From JBFWWP01 sp050246115 (lineage in GTDB: Bacteria > Planctomycetota > UBA8108 > UBA1146 > JAJFFE01), in NCBI GenBank assembly GCA_050246115.1, contig JBFWWP010000027.1, forward strand, positions 15,179 through 79,178: a stretch of DNA of 64,000 nucleotides, given 5' to 3'. Every line of letters starts with the position of its first letter. Position 1 is the stretch's first letter. The translations under genes were made by a program, and so were the position numbers. Positions 27,808 through 37,261 of this stretch are shown here, piece after piece. The notes below the pieces were generated by a model, which did no database searches, was not told where the DNA came from, and was given only the letters and a program-made list of their open reading frames with translations.

Positions 27808-28646
27808 GGGAACTCCTCGGCCATCGCGCCCGCAGGTTCCACGAAGAACTCGGGCTCCCAAGTCACTTGGGGCGTCAAGCCAGCGACCCCTCGCAACTGG
27901 TGGAAGATCCGCATCGACTCGATCTCTTCCGCGCCGAGTTCGTAGTGAATGACGTCGGTGACGTAGCGCAAGGCGCGGTCCGGCTCGAGGATGCCCGGTT
28001 GCTCGCGACAGAAGTGCTCGACCAGTCGCTGCCGATGAGCGAGACCGTTGCGCGCGGCGCGACGGATCGACGGTAGTGCCGCGGCCCCTCGGTCGCCGCG
28101 TCCGAGCCACACCGCGAACACGAAGGGGAGGTGGGTTTCGTGCCACCAGATCTCCCCCAGATCGTCGCGTTCGAACTCGCCGCGATCGTTCGCCAACGCG
28201 CGATCCCCGATCAGGAGCACAGCGTCGAGTCGAGGTCCGCCTTGACCTCTTCGCCGCAAGGGGGCGAGCGTTGGCGTGATCGGGACGCAGCGGGGCAGCC
28301 GTCCGAGTCGACGGTGAAACAGGACTTGCAGGAGTTCCACCGAAGAGTTGCTCGACAGATCGACTCCGATGGTCTCGATCTCACTCCAGGGGGTGCTGCG
28401 AAACAACAAGATCGACTCCACGGCGCCCCGACAGGCGATGCACAGGCCGGCCGCGATGCGATAGTCGCTGGCGCGGCAGGCCTCGACCTGGGGCACCAGT
28501 GCGATGTCCAAGTCGCGGCTTCTCAGATCCTGCGCCAGGAAGCTCGGTACTTCGAAGCGCACCTCGCCCAAGGCAGGGTCGCGATCGAGACCGTCGACCA
28601 GGGGTAACGCGTTCAGGTAGCGGATCGCTCCGACGCGCGGCTTCAA
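27804..28646 (-). CDS. mqnA: MqnA, chorismate dehydratase of the futalosine menaquinone pathway
   Basis: A 280-residue periplasmic-binding-protein-fold enzyme. It opens with VGAIRYLNALPLVDGL and has LRSRDLDIALVPQVEACRAS and GVDLSSNSSVELLQVL, matching MqnA. MqnA converts chorismate to 3-enolpyruvylbenzoate, the first committed step of the alternative (futalosine) menaquinone pathway. Length is as expected. It overlaps genes on both sides by 4 nt (ATGA and GTGA), so it is translated within an operon with envelope genes, an unusual setting. Other mqn genes are not in the window. Confidence 0.88.
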   Translation of the reverse strand: MKPRVGAIRYLNALPLVDGLDRDPALGEVRFEVPSFLAQDLRSRDLDIALVPQVEACRASDYRIAAGLCIACRGAVESILLFRSTPWSEIETIGVDLSSNSSVELLQVLFHRRLGRLPRCVPITPTLAPLRRRGQGGPRLDAVLLIGDRALANDRGEFERDDLGEIWWHETHLPFVFAVWLGRGDRGAAALPSIRRAARNGLAHRQRLVEHFCREQPGILEPDRALRYVTDVIHYELGAEEIESMRIFHQLRGVAGLTPQVTWEPEFFVEPAGAMAEEFP

Positions 28647-29527
28647 GCGCGGCCTGCCCGGTGCCCGTACTCGAGCAAGGCGCGCGTGGGTCGCCGCAGA
28701 ACCGCGAGGCGCGCACGCCGTCGGGCCGTGCGGAGGAAGTCTCGCAGTCCGGTCGAGTCACCGCGGAAGTACTCGTTCAAGAACGTGAGGCTGTTGCGCG
28801 AAGGCCGCCGCCAGGACTCGGCGGTGCAGGCCTTGAGGTAGGATCGGACCAGCCGCTGCAGATTCTCGAGCGCGCTGTTGCCACCGCCGGTTCGACGCGC
28901 GTTGCCGGGGTCGAGGTCGATCAGCGTGATGCGGGGACCTGTCGGACTCAGGCGCCAGAGGATGTTCTTGAGGTTGAGGTCCCCGTGGAGGAACCCAGCG
29001 CCGTGGAAACGGCGTAGCTCGCGAGCGGCCGCCCGGAGGACTTCGCGCTGGGTGGCGGAGTCCGGACCATCGGGCGCGACCAGCGCTGCGCCGTCGCGGG
29101 CGTCGGGTTCATACGCCGACAAGAGCTCCACACGCGAGAAGCCACGGTGCACCGGTGTCAGCGCGATCGCCAGGATCCTTGCGACGGAGGCGCCTGCCGA
29201 GCGGGCCTCCTCGGTCACCGATAGCTCCTCGAAGAATCGCCGCGTGCCGGTGTGCAGATCGTGGAGCAAGGGCTCCATCAAGCCACCTCGCAGGCAGCGC
29301 TTCCACACGACAGGTCCCATCGATTCGAGGTCGTAGACGGGGTGACTGCGCCGCCCCTGGACTGCCGAGGTCGGACCTCGGCGGGGCGTACCGTCGAGAA
29401 AGCCCAAACGGTCGAGTTCGGGGAGCAAGGAGGTCAGGCAGTATACCGTGCGCGCGAGGCACGGCGCGGAGGCGCCGACCGCGCCGTGGATCCCGAACCC
29501 CGGCGGCAGCGTGGGAACGCTCTGCAA
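28643..29527 (-). CDS. Kdo/lipopolysaccharide kinase (InaA/KdkA-like)
   Basis: A 294-residue small kinase-fold protein. The catalytic loop is FLHGDLNLKNILW and the metal motif ITLIDLDPGN. The N-terminal YDLESMGPVVWKRCLRGGL contains the probable ATP-binding lysine. This pattern fits 3-deoxy-D-manno-octulosonate kinases and InaA-type lipopolysaccharide kinases. Its stop overlaps the mqnA start (ATGA). It is the first gene of the minus-strand operon, with tRNA-Pro just upstream. Lipopolysaccharide core phosphorylation is inferred from fold and neighbours. Confidence 0.8.
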   Translation of the reverse strand: MQSVPTLPPGFGIHGAVGASAPCLARTVYCLTSLLPELDRLGFLDGTPRRGPTSAVQGRRSHPVYDLESMGPVVWKRCLRGGLMEPLLHDLHTGTRRFFEELSVTEEARSAGASVARILAIALTPVHRGFSRVELLSAYEPDARDGAALVAPDGPDSATQREVLRAAARELRRFHGAGFLHGDLNLKNILWRLSPTGPRITLIDLDPGNARRTGGGNSALENLQRLVRSYLKACTAESWRRPSRNSLTFLNEYFRGDSTGLRDFLRTARRRARLAVLRRPTRALLEYGHRAGRA

Positions 29528-29561
29528 GTCCGTCCCTTCGCAGGCGACGCGTCCAAAAAAG

Positions 29562-29639
29562 TGGTCGGGCTGAGAGGATTCGAACCTCCGACACCCACAC
29601 CCCCAGCGTGGTGCGCTAACCAGACTGCGCTACAGCCCG
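29562..29639 (-). tRNA. tRNA-Pro (GGG anticodon)
   Basis: Reading the minus strand: acceptor CGGGCTG pairs with CAGCCCG, followed by discriminator A and an encoded CCA. D-arm GCGC...GCGC, anticodon stem CCACG/TGTGG around loop CTGGGGG (anticodon GGG), and T-arm GGAGGTTCGAATCCTC. All arms form, and no intron is seen. Confidence 0.95.
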
Positions 29640-29802
29640 ACCGATGTTCGAGAAACGAGATCGTATTCCGCCAGCGTCTGGGGTCAAGGACTTCTCACCC
29701 CAGGGACCGTGGGCCGGCCGGCGCGCTACGATGTCCACCTGTCCCGGACCGTACCGCGAACTCGCACTCGCGGACGGCCAGCGCCCCGGGCAAGGGGGGC
29801 GC

Positions 29803-30630
29803 TCAGGCTTGCTTTTCCGGCGTGTTGGGAAGCGCCGGGGCCTGGGCCGGGCGCTCGAGCTTGCGCGTCTTGAGGCTGACCTCGGGCACCTGCCGCGGCG
29901 GCACGATCACGCCCCCCGACATGGTGAAGCGAATGGCTTCGTCGGTGGAAACGTCGAGCTGGATGAGCTGCGAGCGCGGCACGATGACCGTGTAGCCGGT
30001 GACCGGCGTCGGGCTCGACGGGATGAACACCGTCACCACCTCATCGCCCGCTGCCTCGGCCACCTGCCGAAACCCGCGACTGGTCACGAAGCCGAGCGAC
30101 CAAACCCCCACGCGCGGGTACTCGATGGCGACAGCCGCTTCGTACTGCAGCTGCTTCTTCTCGGCGAAGAAGAACTCGGTCACCTGCTTGGCGTAGGGGT
30201 AGATCACCTTGATCACGGGGACGCGCTGGATCCAGCGTTCGAGGGCCTTCCAGATCTGCCGGCCCAAGTACCCCTTGAAGATGAAGCCGACGGCGAGCAC
30301 CAACGTCACCGCGATCGCGAACCCGATCCACCACGGGACGTGTTCGTCGACCAACGTCGAAAAGGCGACGTCGCCGGGCAGACTTGGGTCCACCTTCTCG
30401 TCGAGCTGCCAGTCCTGCTTGTTGAGCTGCCCCTTCCAGTACCACTCCTTGGAGCCTTCCCAAGTGAGAACTTGGCGAAGCCCGTGGTTGATGGGGGAGG
30501 AGATGCTGTCGCGCAGGAAGGTCCAGCAAAAGGTCAGGATGAACAAGGTCAAGACGGTGGGAAGCAGCGCCGCCAGTCCAGAGAAGAAGGCGGCCTTGTA
30601 CTTGTCGCGCAGTCTGTGGGTCATGTCCAT
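29803..30630 (-). CDS. DUF502 family membrane protein
   Basis: A 275-residue integral membrane protein of the DUF502 family. There are two membrane segments (about residues 14-36 and 97-122, the first AAFFSGLAALLPTVLTLFIL). The conserved region IQRVPVIKVIYPYAKQV and the sequence VTVFIPSSPTPVTGY (the family's hallmark PTxPNPTSG-like motif) follow. It ends with a Pro-rich tail. The ATG at 30630 is preferred over the longer open frame. Function of the family is not established; it is widespread in Gram-negatives and related to plant LCV-like proteins. Confidence 0.85.
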   Translation of the reverse strand: MDMTHRLRDKYKAAFFSGLAALLPTVLTLFILTFCWTFLRDSISSPINHGLRQVLTWEGSKEWYWKGQLNKQDWQLDEKVDPSLPGDVAFSTLVDEHVPWWIGFAIAVTLVLAVGFIFKGYLGRQIWKALERWIQRVPVIKVIYPYAKQVTEFFFAEKKQLQYEAAVAIEYPRVGVWSLGFVTSRGFRQVAEAAGDEVVTVFIPSSPTPVTGYTVIVPRSQLIQLDVSTDEAIRFTMSGGVIVPPRQVPEVSLKTRKLERPAQAPALPNTPEKQA

Positions 30631-30970
30631 TCTCTTCGTCCGAGGGGCGCCGAACCTGCGACCGGGTGCCGCGGGCACGCCGATTCGTCTTTCCTCTTTT
30701 CGGCATTCGGGCGGATTACTATAACGGGCGTTGCCGCGTTGGCCTCCGAAAGTGGGTTCGGCACCGGAGCGGAGCTTCGGTGCGGCCTCGGGTTTTCTTG
30801 CGGGGCGTCCGCTTCTGCCGGGGAGGCTGCGACCGGCCGGGGGGAATCACAGCCCGCGCCGACGGCGGGACCTCCGCACCGTCCGCGCGCCCCCGCGGAG
30901 GGCCGCTGGCGTTCCCGCCGTCGCGGGAACGAGCGCGACGCCGGCAACCGCAACACGAGGAGACCGCACC
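30631..30970. other. divergent intergenic region
   Basis: About 340 bases between DUF502 (minus) and trpS (plus). A -10-like TATAAC lies at 30720-30725 on the plus strand, 246 bp before the trpS start, with no convincing -35. Otherwise I see no gene or structured RNA. A T-box would be plausible for trpS in Firmicutes but no T-box motif is visible. Confidence 0.4.
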
Positions 30971-31948
30971 ATGCGGATCGTTTCCGGAATCCAGGCCACC
31001 GGCGCGCTGCACTTGGGCCGTTACTTCGGGGCGGTCAAGCAGTTCCTGGAACTGCAGGGGCAGGGACAGAGCTACGTTTTCATCGCGGACTACCACTCCC
31101 TGACGAGTGTCCGCGACCCCGATCAGCTCAGTCGCTACACCCAGCGCATCGCCCTCGAGTACTTGGCGCTCGGCCTCGATCCCGAACGGGTCGCCGTGTT
31201 TCGCCAGAGCGATGTCCCCGCCGTGTGCGAACTCGCGTGGATCTTGTCCACCGTCACTCCCATGGGGTTGCTCCATCGGTGCCATTCCTACAAGGACAAG
31301 ACCGCGCAGGGGATCGCGCCCGACCATGGGCTGTTCGCGTACCCCGTGCTGATGGCGGCGGACATTCTCATCTACGGAGGCGAAGTGGTGCCGGTCGGTC
31401 AGGACCAAAAGCAGCACGTCGAGGTGACGCGCGACATCGCCATTCGGTTCAATCAGATCTACGGCGAGGTCCTGACGATACCCGAGCCCCGCATCCACGA
31501 GGCCACGGCCAAAGTCCCCGGCGTGGACGGGCGCAAGATGAGCAGTTCGTATGGCAACCAGATTCGCATCTTCGATGCCGAGAAGACCATTCGGAAGCAG
31601 ATGATGGGGATCGTCACCGACTCGCTCGGGGTCGAGGACGTGAAGGAGCCCGAGGGCAACACGATCTTCGAACTCTTCCGACTCATGGGCACCGGCGCGC
31701 AAACCGAGGACCTCGCGGCGCGCTATCGCGCCGGCGGGATGGGGTACGGCCATGCCAAGCAGGCGCTGTTCGAGGCCTTTCTCTCCTACTTCGGGAAGGC
31801 GCGAACTCGGTTCGAAGAACTCCTCGGCGATCCGAGCCCGGTCGAAGCGGTTTTGGCCGCCGGTGCCGCGAAAGCCAGGATAACGGCCGAAGAGACCTTG
31901 GTCAGAGTCCGCGACGCCGTGGGCCTGTCCCGCAGACTGTGGGACTGA
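30971..31948 (+). CDS. trpS: tryptophanyl-tRNA synthetase
   Basis: A 325-residue class I synthetase. The HIGH signature appears as HLGR (about residues 14-17, in GALHLGRYFGAVKQF), the tryptophan pocket as PMGLLHRCHSYKDK and the KMSKS motif as K189MSSS. VGQDQKQHVEVTRDIA is the standard TrpRS block. Length is normal for bacterial TrpRS. It charges tRNA-Trp. The gene stands alone, ending convergently with glyA at a shared stem-loop. Confidence 0.96.
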   Translation: MRIVSGIQATGALHLGRYFGAVKQFLELQGQGQSYVFIADYHSLTSVRDPDQLSRYTQRIALEYLALGLDPERVAVFRQSDVPAVCELAWILSTVTPMGLLHRCHSYKDKTAQGIAPDHGLFAYPVLMAADILIYGGEVVPVGQDQKQHVEVTRDIAIRFNQIYGEVLTIPEPRIHEATAKVPGVDGRKMSSSYGNQIRIFDAEKTIRKQMMGIVTDSLGVEDVKEPEGNTIFELFRLMGTGAQTEDLAARYRAGGMGYGHAKQALFEAFLSYFGKARTRFEELLGDPSPVEAVLAAGAAKARITAEETLVRVRDAVGLSRRLWD

Positions 31949-31997
31949 CCCGGTAGCGGCGCCCACAACTGCGTGGCGCGCCGCCGCGGTGCGCCGT

Positions 31998-32020
31998 GAC
32001 CGACCGCGCTCGGGTCGGTC
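31998..32020. terminator. bidirectional stem-loop between trpS and glyA
   Basis: GACCGACC (31998-32005) pairs with GGTCGGTC (32013-32020) around a 7-nt loop. It is 50 bp after the trpS stop and 2 bp from the glyA stop, in the convergent gap. No T-tract follows, so its strength as an intrinsic terminator is uncertain. Confidence 0.55.
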
Positions 32021-32022
32021 GC

Positions 32023-33264
32023 TCAACCCCCGCGAATCGCCGGGAACCGTTCACACAACGCGCCGACTTCGGTGGCAATGCGGCTCCCCAATGTCGTGTT
32101 GGTCGGGTCTCTGAGGACGGCGCAGATCCAACCACCGATCTGGTCCATCTGTTCGACCCCCATTCCCCGACTGGTGACGGTCGGCGCCCCGATTCGGAGC
32201 CCACTCGGACGTCGCGGTGGGTTGGGGTCGAACGGGATCATGTTCATGTTGACGACGATGCGAGCCCGCGCCAAGGCGGCTTCCGCCACGTCCCCGGTCA
32301 GGTCGAGGCTTCGCAGATCGACCAGCATGAGGTGATTCTCGGTTCCGCCGGACACGATTCGCAGGCCCTCCTTCCCGAGCACCTGCGCGAGGCGCTGCGA
32401 GTTGGCCACGACTTGCCGCCCGTAAGCTTTGAACTCGTCGGTCATCGCCTCTTTGAAGCAGACCGCGCGCGCAGCCACCATGTGCATGAGCGGCCCGCCC
32501 TGCTGGCCCGGAAACACCGCGGAGTCGATCTTCTTCGCGTGCTCCTTGCGACAAAGGATCAACCCAGCCCGCGGGCCTCGCAGGGTCTTGTGGGTGGTAC
32601 TGGTGACGACGTCGGCATGCGGCACGGGACTTGGGTGTGTCCCCGCAGCCACCAAGCCGGCAATGTGGGCCATGTCCACCATCAACTTGGCTCCGACCTC
32701 CCGTGCGATTGCAGCGAAGGCAGCGAAATCGATGATCCGTGAGTAGGCGCTCGCACCGGCGACGATCAAGTGAGGTCGGAACTCTCGTGCCAAGGTGGCC
32801 ACGTGTTCCATGTCGATCCGCTCGGTGGCCTTGGACAGCGGGTAGTGGGCGAACTGGTAGACTTTGGAAGTGAAGCTTACGCTCGCGCCGTGCGAGAGGT
32901 GTCCGCCGTGGGCGAGGTCCATGGCGAGTACGCGATCGCCCGGCGACAACAGCGCCGCATAGGCCGCAATGTTCGCTTGCGATCCCGAGTGCGGCTGTAC
33001 GTTCGCGTGTTCGGCACCGAAGAGTTGGCATGCACGGTCCCGCGCCAGGTCTTCGGCGACGTCGACGAACTCGCACCCACCGTAGTAGCGCTTGTGCGGA
33101 TAGCCTTCGGCATACTTGTTGGTCAGAACCGACCCCTGAGCCGCTCTCAATGCTGGGCTCACGAGGTTCTCGCTCGCAATGAGATTGATCTCGCTGTTCT
33201 GGCGAACGATCTCGTGCTCAATGGCCTGGGCGATCTCGGGGTCGAGCTGTCGGAGAGCGTTCAC
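32023..33264 (-). CDS. glyA: serine hydroxymethyltransferase
   Basis: A 413-residue PLP enzyme interconverting serine and glycine with tetrahydrofolate. Conserved blocks: INLIASENLVSPALRAAQGS, NKYAEGYPHKRYYGGCEFVD, and the PLP-lysine motif VVTSTTHKTLRGPRAG with Lys226. The start is a GTG at 33264 preceded by GGAAAGG, giving the family's usual N-terminus; the open frame runs on upstream without homology. Cytosolic, one-carbon metabolism. Convergent with trpS. Confidence 0.96.
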   Translation of the reverse strand: MNALRQLDPEIAQAIEHEIVRQNSEINLIASENLVSPALRAAQGSVLTNKYAEGYPHKRYYGGCEFVDVAEDLARDRACQLFGAEHANVQPHSGSQANIAAYAALLSPGDRVLAMDLAHGGHLSHGASVSFTSKVYQFAHYPLSKATERIDMEHVATLAREFRPHLIVAGASAYSRIIDFAAFAAIAREVGAKLMVDMAHIAGLVAAGTHPSPVPHADVVTSTTHKTLRGPRAGLILCRKEHAKKIDSAVFPGQQGGPLMHMVAARAVCFKEAMTDEFKAYGRQVVANSQRLAQVLGKEGLRIVSGGTENHLMLVDLRSLDLTGDVAEAALARARIVVNMNMIPFDPNPPRRPSGLRIGAPTVTSRGMGVEQMDQIGGWICAVLRDPTNTTLGSRIATEVGALCERFPAIRGG

Positions 33265-34111
33265 CGGGTACCTTTCCTTCGGGTCGTTTCTTCGGGTCGT
33301 CGGACGAGTTGCGCGGGCGAATCGAGACGGGCATTGTCGCCCGCAGCGACCCCGGTTCGGGCCCAGCGTTCCCGGCGGTGCTCCGGGTGTCACCGACGGG
33401 GTGCCATCGACGAGCCGGCTCCGCGAGGTCCGACAGCGTCGTCGCATCGCACTTCTCGGATCGCTGACTTCGGGCCTCTGGGTTTTCCGGGCTGGGCCTC
33501 CGGACGCCGTTTGGGATTCTCGGGGGTCGCCCGACGGCCGACAAGGGGAATCTCCACCGCGAGCGCGGTGGGGTTCGCACGACACTGCGGATGCCCCCGG
33601 AAGGCCTGACCCTCCCTGCCGACGCAAGCGGTCGATCCCCGGTCGCCTCTCGTTGGGTCATGCGTGCGAAGTGAGCTGCCAGCGCGGGGATTCGCGCGGG
33701 CTCTCCTGATTTTCCGACGACACCTTCCGGGTAACACCACGCCCGACGCGGGCGCGACGGATGCGGGGTTTGCTCCGGGGGGTACGGTCCTCGAATCGCG
33801 CCGTGGGTTCTGCGCGGCACGACCGTAGCTCGCGCGCGCGCCATGGGTTGCGAAGCCGCGGGGGACCCTCTCGCCCAGTCGATGACCCACCCCCTGCGCG
33901 GGCGTCCGGGTCAGCCTCAGCCCGTCCGCAACGCGGTCGGGGCCGCGAACCGAATCGGCCCCACGACCGCGCACCGAGTCGTGATCGGCTTGCCCCACAA
34001 GTCTGCACAGTCAGTTGCCGATCAAACCCCTACGGCGTGGGACCTTCGGTCCCGCACGGAATCCAATGCCCTGGGAAGCGGGCTATCGAGGGGGACTCGG
34101 TCGAGGATTCT
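33265..34111. other. long intergenic region, no gene seen
   Basis: About 850 bases between divergent glyA and the epimerase gene. Frames on both strands lack recognisable domains and look like GC-rich shadows. A direct repeat of CTTCGGGTCGT occurs at about 33276-33300, just upstream of glyA. I looked for a glycine riboswitch and could not make one convincing. Confidence 0.4.
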
Positions 34112-35158
34112 ATGCGACACCTGATCACCGGCGGAGCGGGGTTCATTGGGAGTTACCTGGCCGAGGCACTCCTCGAGCGAGGCGATCAAGTCCATGTGAT
34201 CGACAACCTGTCCACCGGGTCCATCGACAACATCGAACGCATTCGCCACCATCCCTGCTTCTCGTACACCATCGACACCATCACCCACGAGCCGCTCCTC
34301 GCCGAACTCATCGACCGGGCGGATCACGTTCACCATCTCGCGGCGTCGGTGGGGGTACAGCTCATCATCAAGAGCCCCGTGCGCACGATCGAGACCAACA
34401 CCTACGGGACCGAGTTGGTGCTCAAGCACGCAGCCAAGAAGTCGAAGCGTGTGTTCTTCGCGTCCACCAGCGAGGTGTACGGGAAGTCGCAGGCGTTTCC
34501 TTTCACCGAGGAGGGTGACATCGTCCTCGGCGCGCCGACCAAGGGGCGCTGGTCCTACGCCTGTTCGAAGGCGCTCGACGAGTTCCTGTGTTTGGCGTAC
34601 TGGCACGAGCACAGTCTGCCCACGACCATCTTGCGCCTCTTCAACACAGTGGGTCCTCGCCAGGTCGGGCACTACGGGATGGTTCTTCCCACCTTCGTGC
34701 GCCAGGCGCTCGAGGGGCGCCCGCTCACCGTGTTCGGCAGCGGCCAACAGTCGCGGTGCTTCTCGGCGGTGCAGGACGTGGTCGCCGCTTGGGTTGCCCT
34801 GACCGAACTCGACGTTTCCGTGGGGCAGGTCTACAACATTGCCTCCGATCAAGAGATCTCGATCGGCGAACTCGCCGAACTCGTCAAGGAAACGACAGGT
34901 TCGACCTCGCCCATCATTCGCGTGCCGTACGACACGGCCTACGAAATGGGCTTCGAAGACATGGCCCGCCGCGTGCCCGATGTCACCCGTCTCCGGCAAG
35001 AGATCGGCTTCTCCCCGCGCACGCCCATCCGGACGATCGTCGAGGACGTGGTCGAGTACGAGCGGGCCCGCATGGCTCCGCACTCGCCGGCCCCCGTAGC
35101 CGAAGGCGTGCTGGCGCGACCCCGTCAAGGGCGAGTGCTTCCCATTACGCGCAACTGA
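34112..35158 (+). CDS. NAD-dependent nucleotide-sugar epimerase/dehydratase (SDR)
   Basis: A 348-residue extended SDR protein. The NAD-binding TGGAGFIGS begins at residue 5, followed by DNLSTGSIDNI, HHLAASVGV, the active-site Ser/Thr region FASTSEVYGKS and YACSK (YxxxK). It resembles UDP-glucuronate decarboxylase and related epimerases. The product is probably a nucleotide sugar for envelope glycans, but the exact substrate cannot be read. A CGAGG ribosome site is present upstream of the ATG. Confidence 0.85.
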   Translation: MRHLITGGAGFIGSYLAEALLERGDQVHVIDNLSTGSIDNIERIRHHPCFSYTIDTITHEPLLAELIDRADHVHHLAASVGVQLIIKSPVRTIETNTYGTELVLKHAAKKSKRVFFASTSEVYGKSQAFPFTEEGDIVLGAPTKGRWSYACSKALDEFLCLAYWHEHSLPTTILRLFNTVGPRQVGHYGMVLPTFVRQALEGRPLTVFGSGQQSRCFSAVQDVVAAWVALTELDVSVGQVYNIASDQEISIGELAELVKETTGSTSPIIRVPYDTAYEMGFEDMARRVPDVTRLRQEIGFSPRTPIRTIVEDVVEYERARMAPHSPAPVAEGVLARPRQGRVLPITRN

Positions 35159-35326
35159 GCGGCGTCCGCCAACACCGGATTCCTGCCCACGGTCTGCCCG
35201 CAGCCGCGCTCACCACGAGCCAGGCGGGATTGCCCTCGTCGGTCAGCAACCGCATACTCAGCGGCGGAGCGAAACGCACCGTCGGGGTTGCCGTTCGCTC
35301 TCGGGTCGACGGGGGAGGGCGGGAGC

Positions 35327-36199
35327 ATGCGGGGCAGTCAGGCGGCGCGAGTGCGAGCCGAAGTGCACGGCAGAGCTTGGTCCTGGGGTGCGCTGTCCTG
35401 GGGTTTGCTCTGTGCCGTCGCCTTGTTTGCGGGCGCGGCGACGAGCTGTCGAGGGCCGGTCGCAAGAGTGGCCGAGGGGCATCCGCTCACAGCCAAGGTG
35501 CGGGCCGGACTTCGTGACGACTCGGGGACGACTTTCGATCACGCTCCGTTCACCGCGCTACTCCAAGCGCACGTTCGTGGGGCGCGCGTGGACTACGCGG
35601 CGCTCGCGCAGGACCGCGCCGCACTGAGTGCGTACCTCGAACGGCTCGCGCAGGCCGACGTTTCGACTTTGGGCCCGTCCGAGCAAACCGCGTTCTTCAT
35701 CAACGCCTACAATGCCTACACGCTGGAGCTGATCCTCAACCACTACCCACTGGAGTCGATTCGCGACCTCGCGGACCCGTGGAAGCAGGAGATCTGCCGA
35801 GTGGCCGGCGAGCGGGTTTCCCTCGATTTCATCGAACACCAAGTGCTCCGCGTACCCGAGCTGCTCGGCGACCCCCGCGTGCACTTCGCGGTGAACTGCG
35901 CGTCGATCAGTTGTCCGCCACTCCAGGGGGAGGCCTTCGTCGGCGCCCGTGTCGAGCAGCAACTCGAGCACGCCGCCCACGCCACCTTGTCGGATCCGCG
36001 CTACGTCGCCGTCGACAAGTCCTGTGTGCGAGTCAGTCCCATCTTCGACTGGTTCGCCGCGGACTTCGTCGCCGCGAAGGGTTCGGTCGCGGCTTTCGTC
36101 AGCGGATACAGGCCGGACCTGACGCAACTCGCCGAGCAGGGGGATGCGGCCCTGTGCTACTTCGGGTATGACTGGCGTTTGAACGACATCGAACGTTGA
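35327..36199 (+). CDS. DUF547 protein, exported
   Basis: A 290-residue protein. A hydrophobic N-terminal segment (SWGLLCAVALFAGAATSC) suggests export; the Cys is near a lipobox position but the consensus is poor. The DUF547 domain (about 65-265) shows FFINAYNAYTLELILNHYPL, VSLDFIEHQVLR and HFAVNCASISCPPL, which are the family hallmarks. DUF547 proteins have no firmly known activity; a cysteine-peptidase-like fold has been suggested. The ATG at 35327 has GGGAG upstream. Followed by the YdjY gene with a 64-bp gap. Confidence 0.82.
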   Translation: MRGSQAARVRAEVHGRAWSWGALSWGLLCAVALFAGAATSCRGPVARVAEGHPLTAKVRAGLRDDSGTTFDHAPFTALLQAHVRGARVDYAALAQDRAALSAYLERLAQADVSTLGPSEQTAFFINAYNAYTLELILNHYPLESIRDLADPWKQEICRVAGERVSLDFIEHQVLRVPELLGDPRVHFAVNCASISCPPLQGEAFVGARVEQQLEHAAHATLSDPRYVAVDKSCVRVSPIFDWFAADFVAAKGSVAAFVSGYRPDLTQLAEQGDAALCYFGYDWRLNDIER

Positions 36200-36263
36200 C
36201 CGCGGAGGCGAAGCCCGAGGATTCCGGGCCGATTCCCCCTGCGCTGACGAGAGGACCGCAACC

Positions 36264-37208
36264 GTGCCGTGGATAGCCGTCTGCCTGCTTTCTTGGGCCT
36301 TCCTCCAGCAACCGCCGGCGCCTCCCCCCAAAGGAGAGGCCACGAGCCGACCCGCGGATCGCGCAGAACCCGCGCCGGCAAGACCGGGGTTCGTGCCGGT
36401 GGGCACGGTTTGGTTCAACCCCGAGCACAAAGTGGTCGAGGCCGATGGGTACTTCAACTTGCGGGCAGGATTCGTCGAGTACTTGGCAGCCACGCCCGGA
36501 ACGAAACGGCACGAGACCTTGGTTGCGCTCGAGTGCAGTCCCGAGCATCTGCAGGGCGCGTTGCTGTTGCTGGGGCTCGAGCCCGGAAAAGGACCGGAGA
36601 CGGAGTTCGATCTGCGGCCGATCGAGGGGCCGCGAGTCATCATCCTGCTCCGTTGGAGCGAGACCACCGCCGATGGCACCGTGCGGGTCGTCGAGCGGCG
36701 TGCCGAGGACTGCCTGCTCAACGGTTTGGTCGACGACACCATGGACCGCGTGGGCTGGGTCTTCACTGGCTCGCGTTTCGTCCAGGATCCAGCGAGTTTC
36801 GCGGGGCCCGGCGGAGTCAAGCCCGCGGCACCAACCGAGCCCCCGCCGGGATCGTCGGACCCGCCCGCGGATTCAGCGGATTCAGCGGACGAAGCGGAGA
36901 AGCCCCGAGAGGTCTTCGGCGCGGCGGCGACAGGCGAGTTGGTCGCGACGTGTCACCGTCCCCTCGCCATCCTCGATCATCCGCTCGGGATCCCCTTCCC
37001 CGACGCTGACTACTACGCCTACCCCGACGTCTTGCCTCCGACCAGTCGTGAGAATCCGACGCGGGTCACGATGGTGTTTCGGTTGCCGCGCGAGCAGGAG
37101 ATCGATCGTAGTGTTACCCTCATGAGAGTGCCCCCGCGCCCGGACACGCAACCGGCGACTGCGGACCCCAAGTCGGAAAGCAAAGGGGCGACCGGCGGCA
37201 AGCAGTGA
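36264..37208 (+). CDS. YdjY-domain protein, probably exported
   Basis: A 314-residue protein with a short hydrophobic N-terminus (VCLLSWAFLQQPP) and a Pro-rich linker. Residues about 50-175 match the YdjY domain: HKVVEADGYFNLRAGFVEYL, ATPGTKRHETLVALECSPEH and GALLLLGLEPGKGP. A Ser/Asp/Ala-rich stretch near 200 separates a C-terminal segment with the remaining YdjY-like strands. The family is common in Planctomycetota; its role is unknown. The start is GTG with GAGAGG upstream. It precedes the prenyltransferase-fold gene by 53 bp, likely co-transcribed. Confidence 0.75.
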   Translation: MPWIAVCLLSWAFLQQPPAPPPKGEATSRPADRAEPAPARPGFVPVGTVWFNPEHKVVEADGYFNLRAGFVEYLAATPGTKRHETLVALECSPEHLQGALLLLGLEPGKGPETEFDLRPIEGPRVIILLRWSETTADGTVRVVERRAEDCLLNGLVDDTMDRVGWVFTGSRFVQDPASFAGPGGVKPAAPTEPPPGSSDPPADSADSADEAEKPREVFGAAATGELVATCHRPLAILDHPLGIPFPDADYYAYPDVLPPTSRENPTRVTMVFRLPREQEIDRSVTLMRVPPRPDTQPATADPKSESKGATGGKQ

Positions 37209-37261
37209 CCCGAGCTTGCGTCGTGCCGAGAAGAGTCGCCTCATTGAGCAAGGAGAAGGCC

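Noticed and set aside
29644..31956. A 770-residue plus-strand frame through DUF502 and trpS
   Set aside because: Overlaps well-supported genes in other frames; no family features.
33265..33330. A glycine riboswitch upstream of glyA
   Set aside because: Only a short direct repeat is present; no paired aptamer structure could be recognised.
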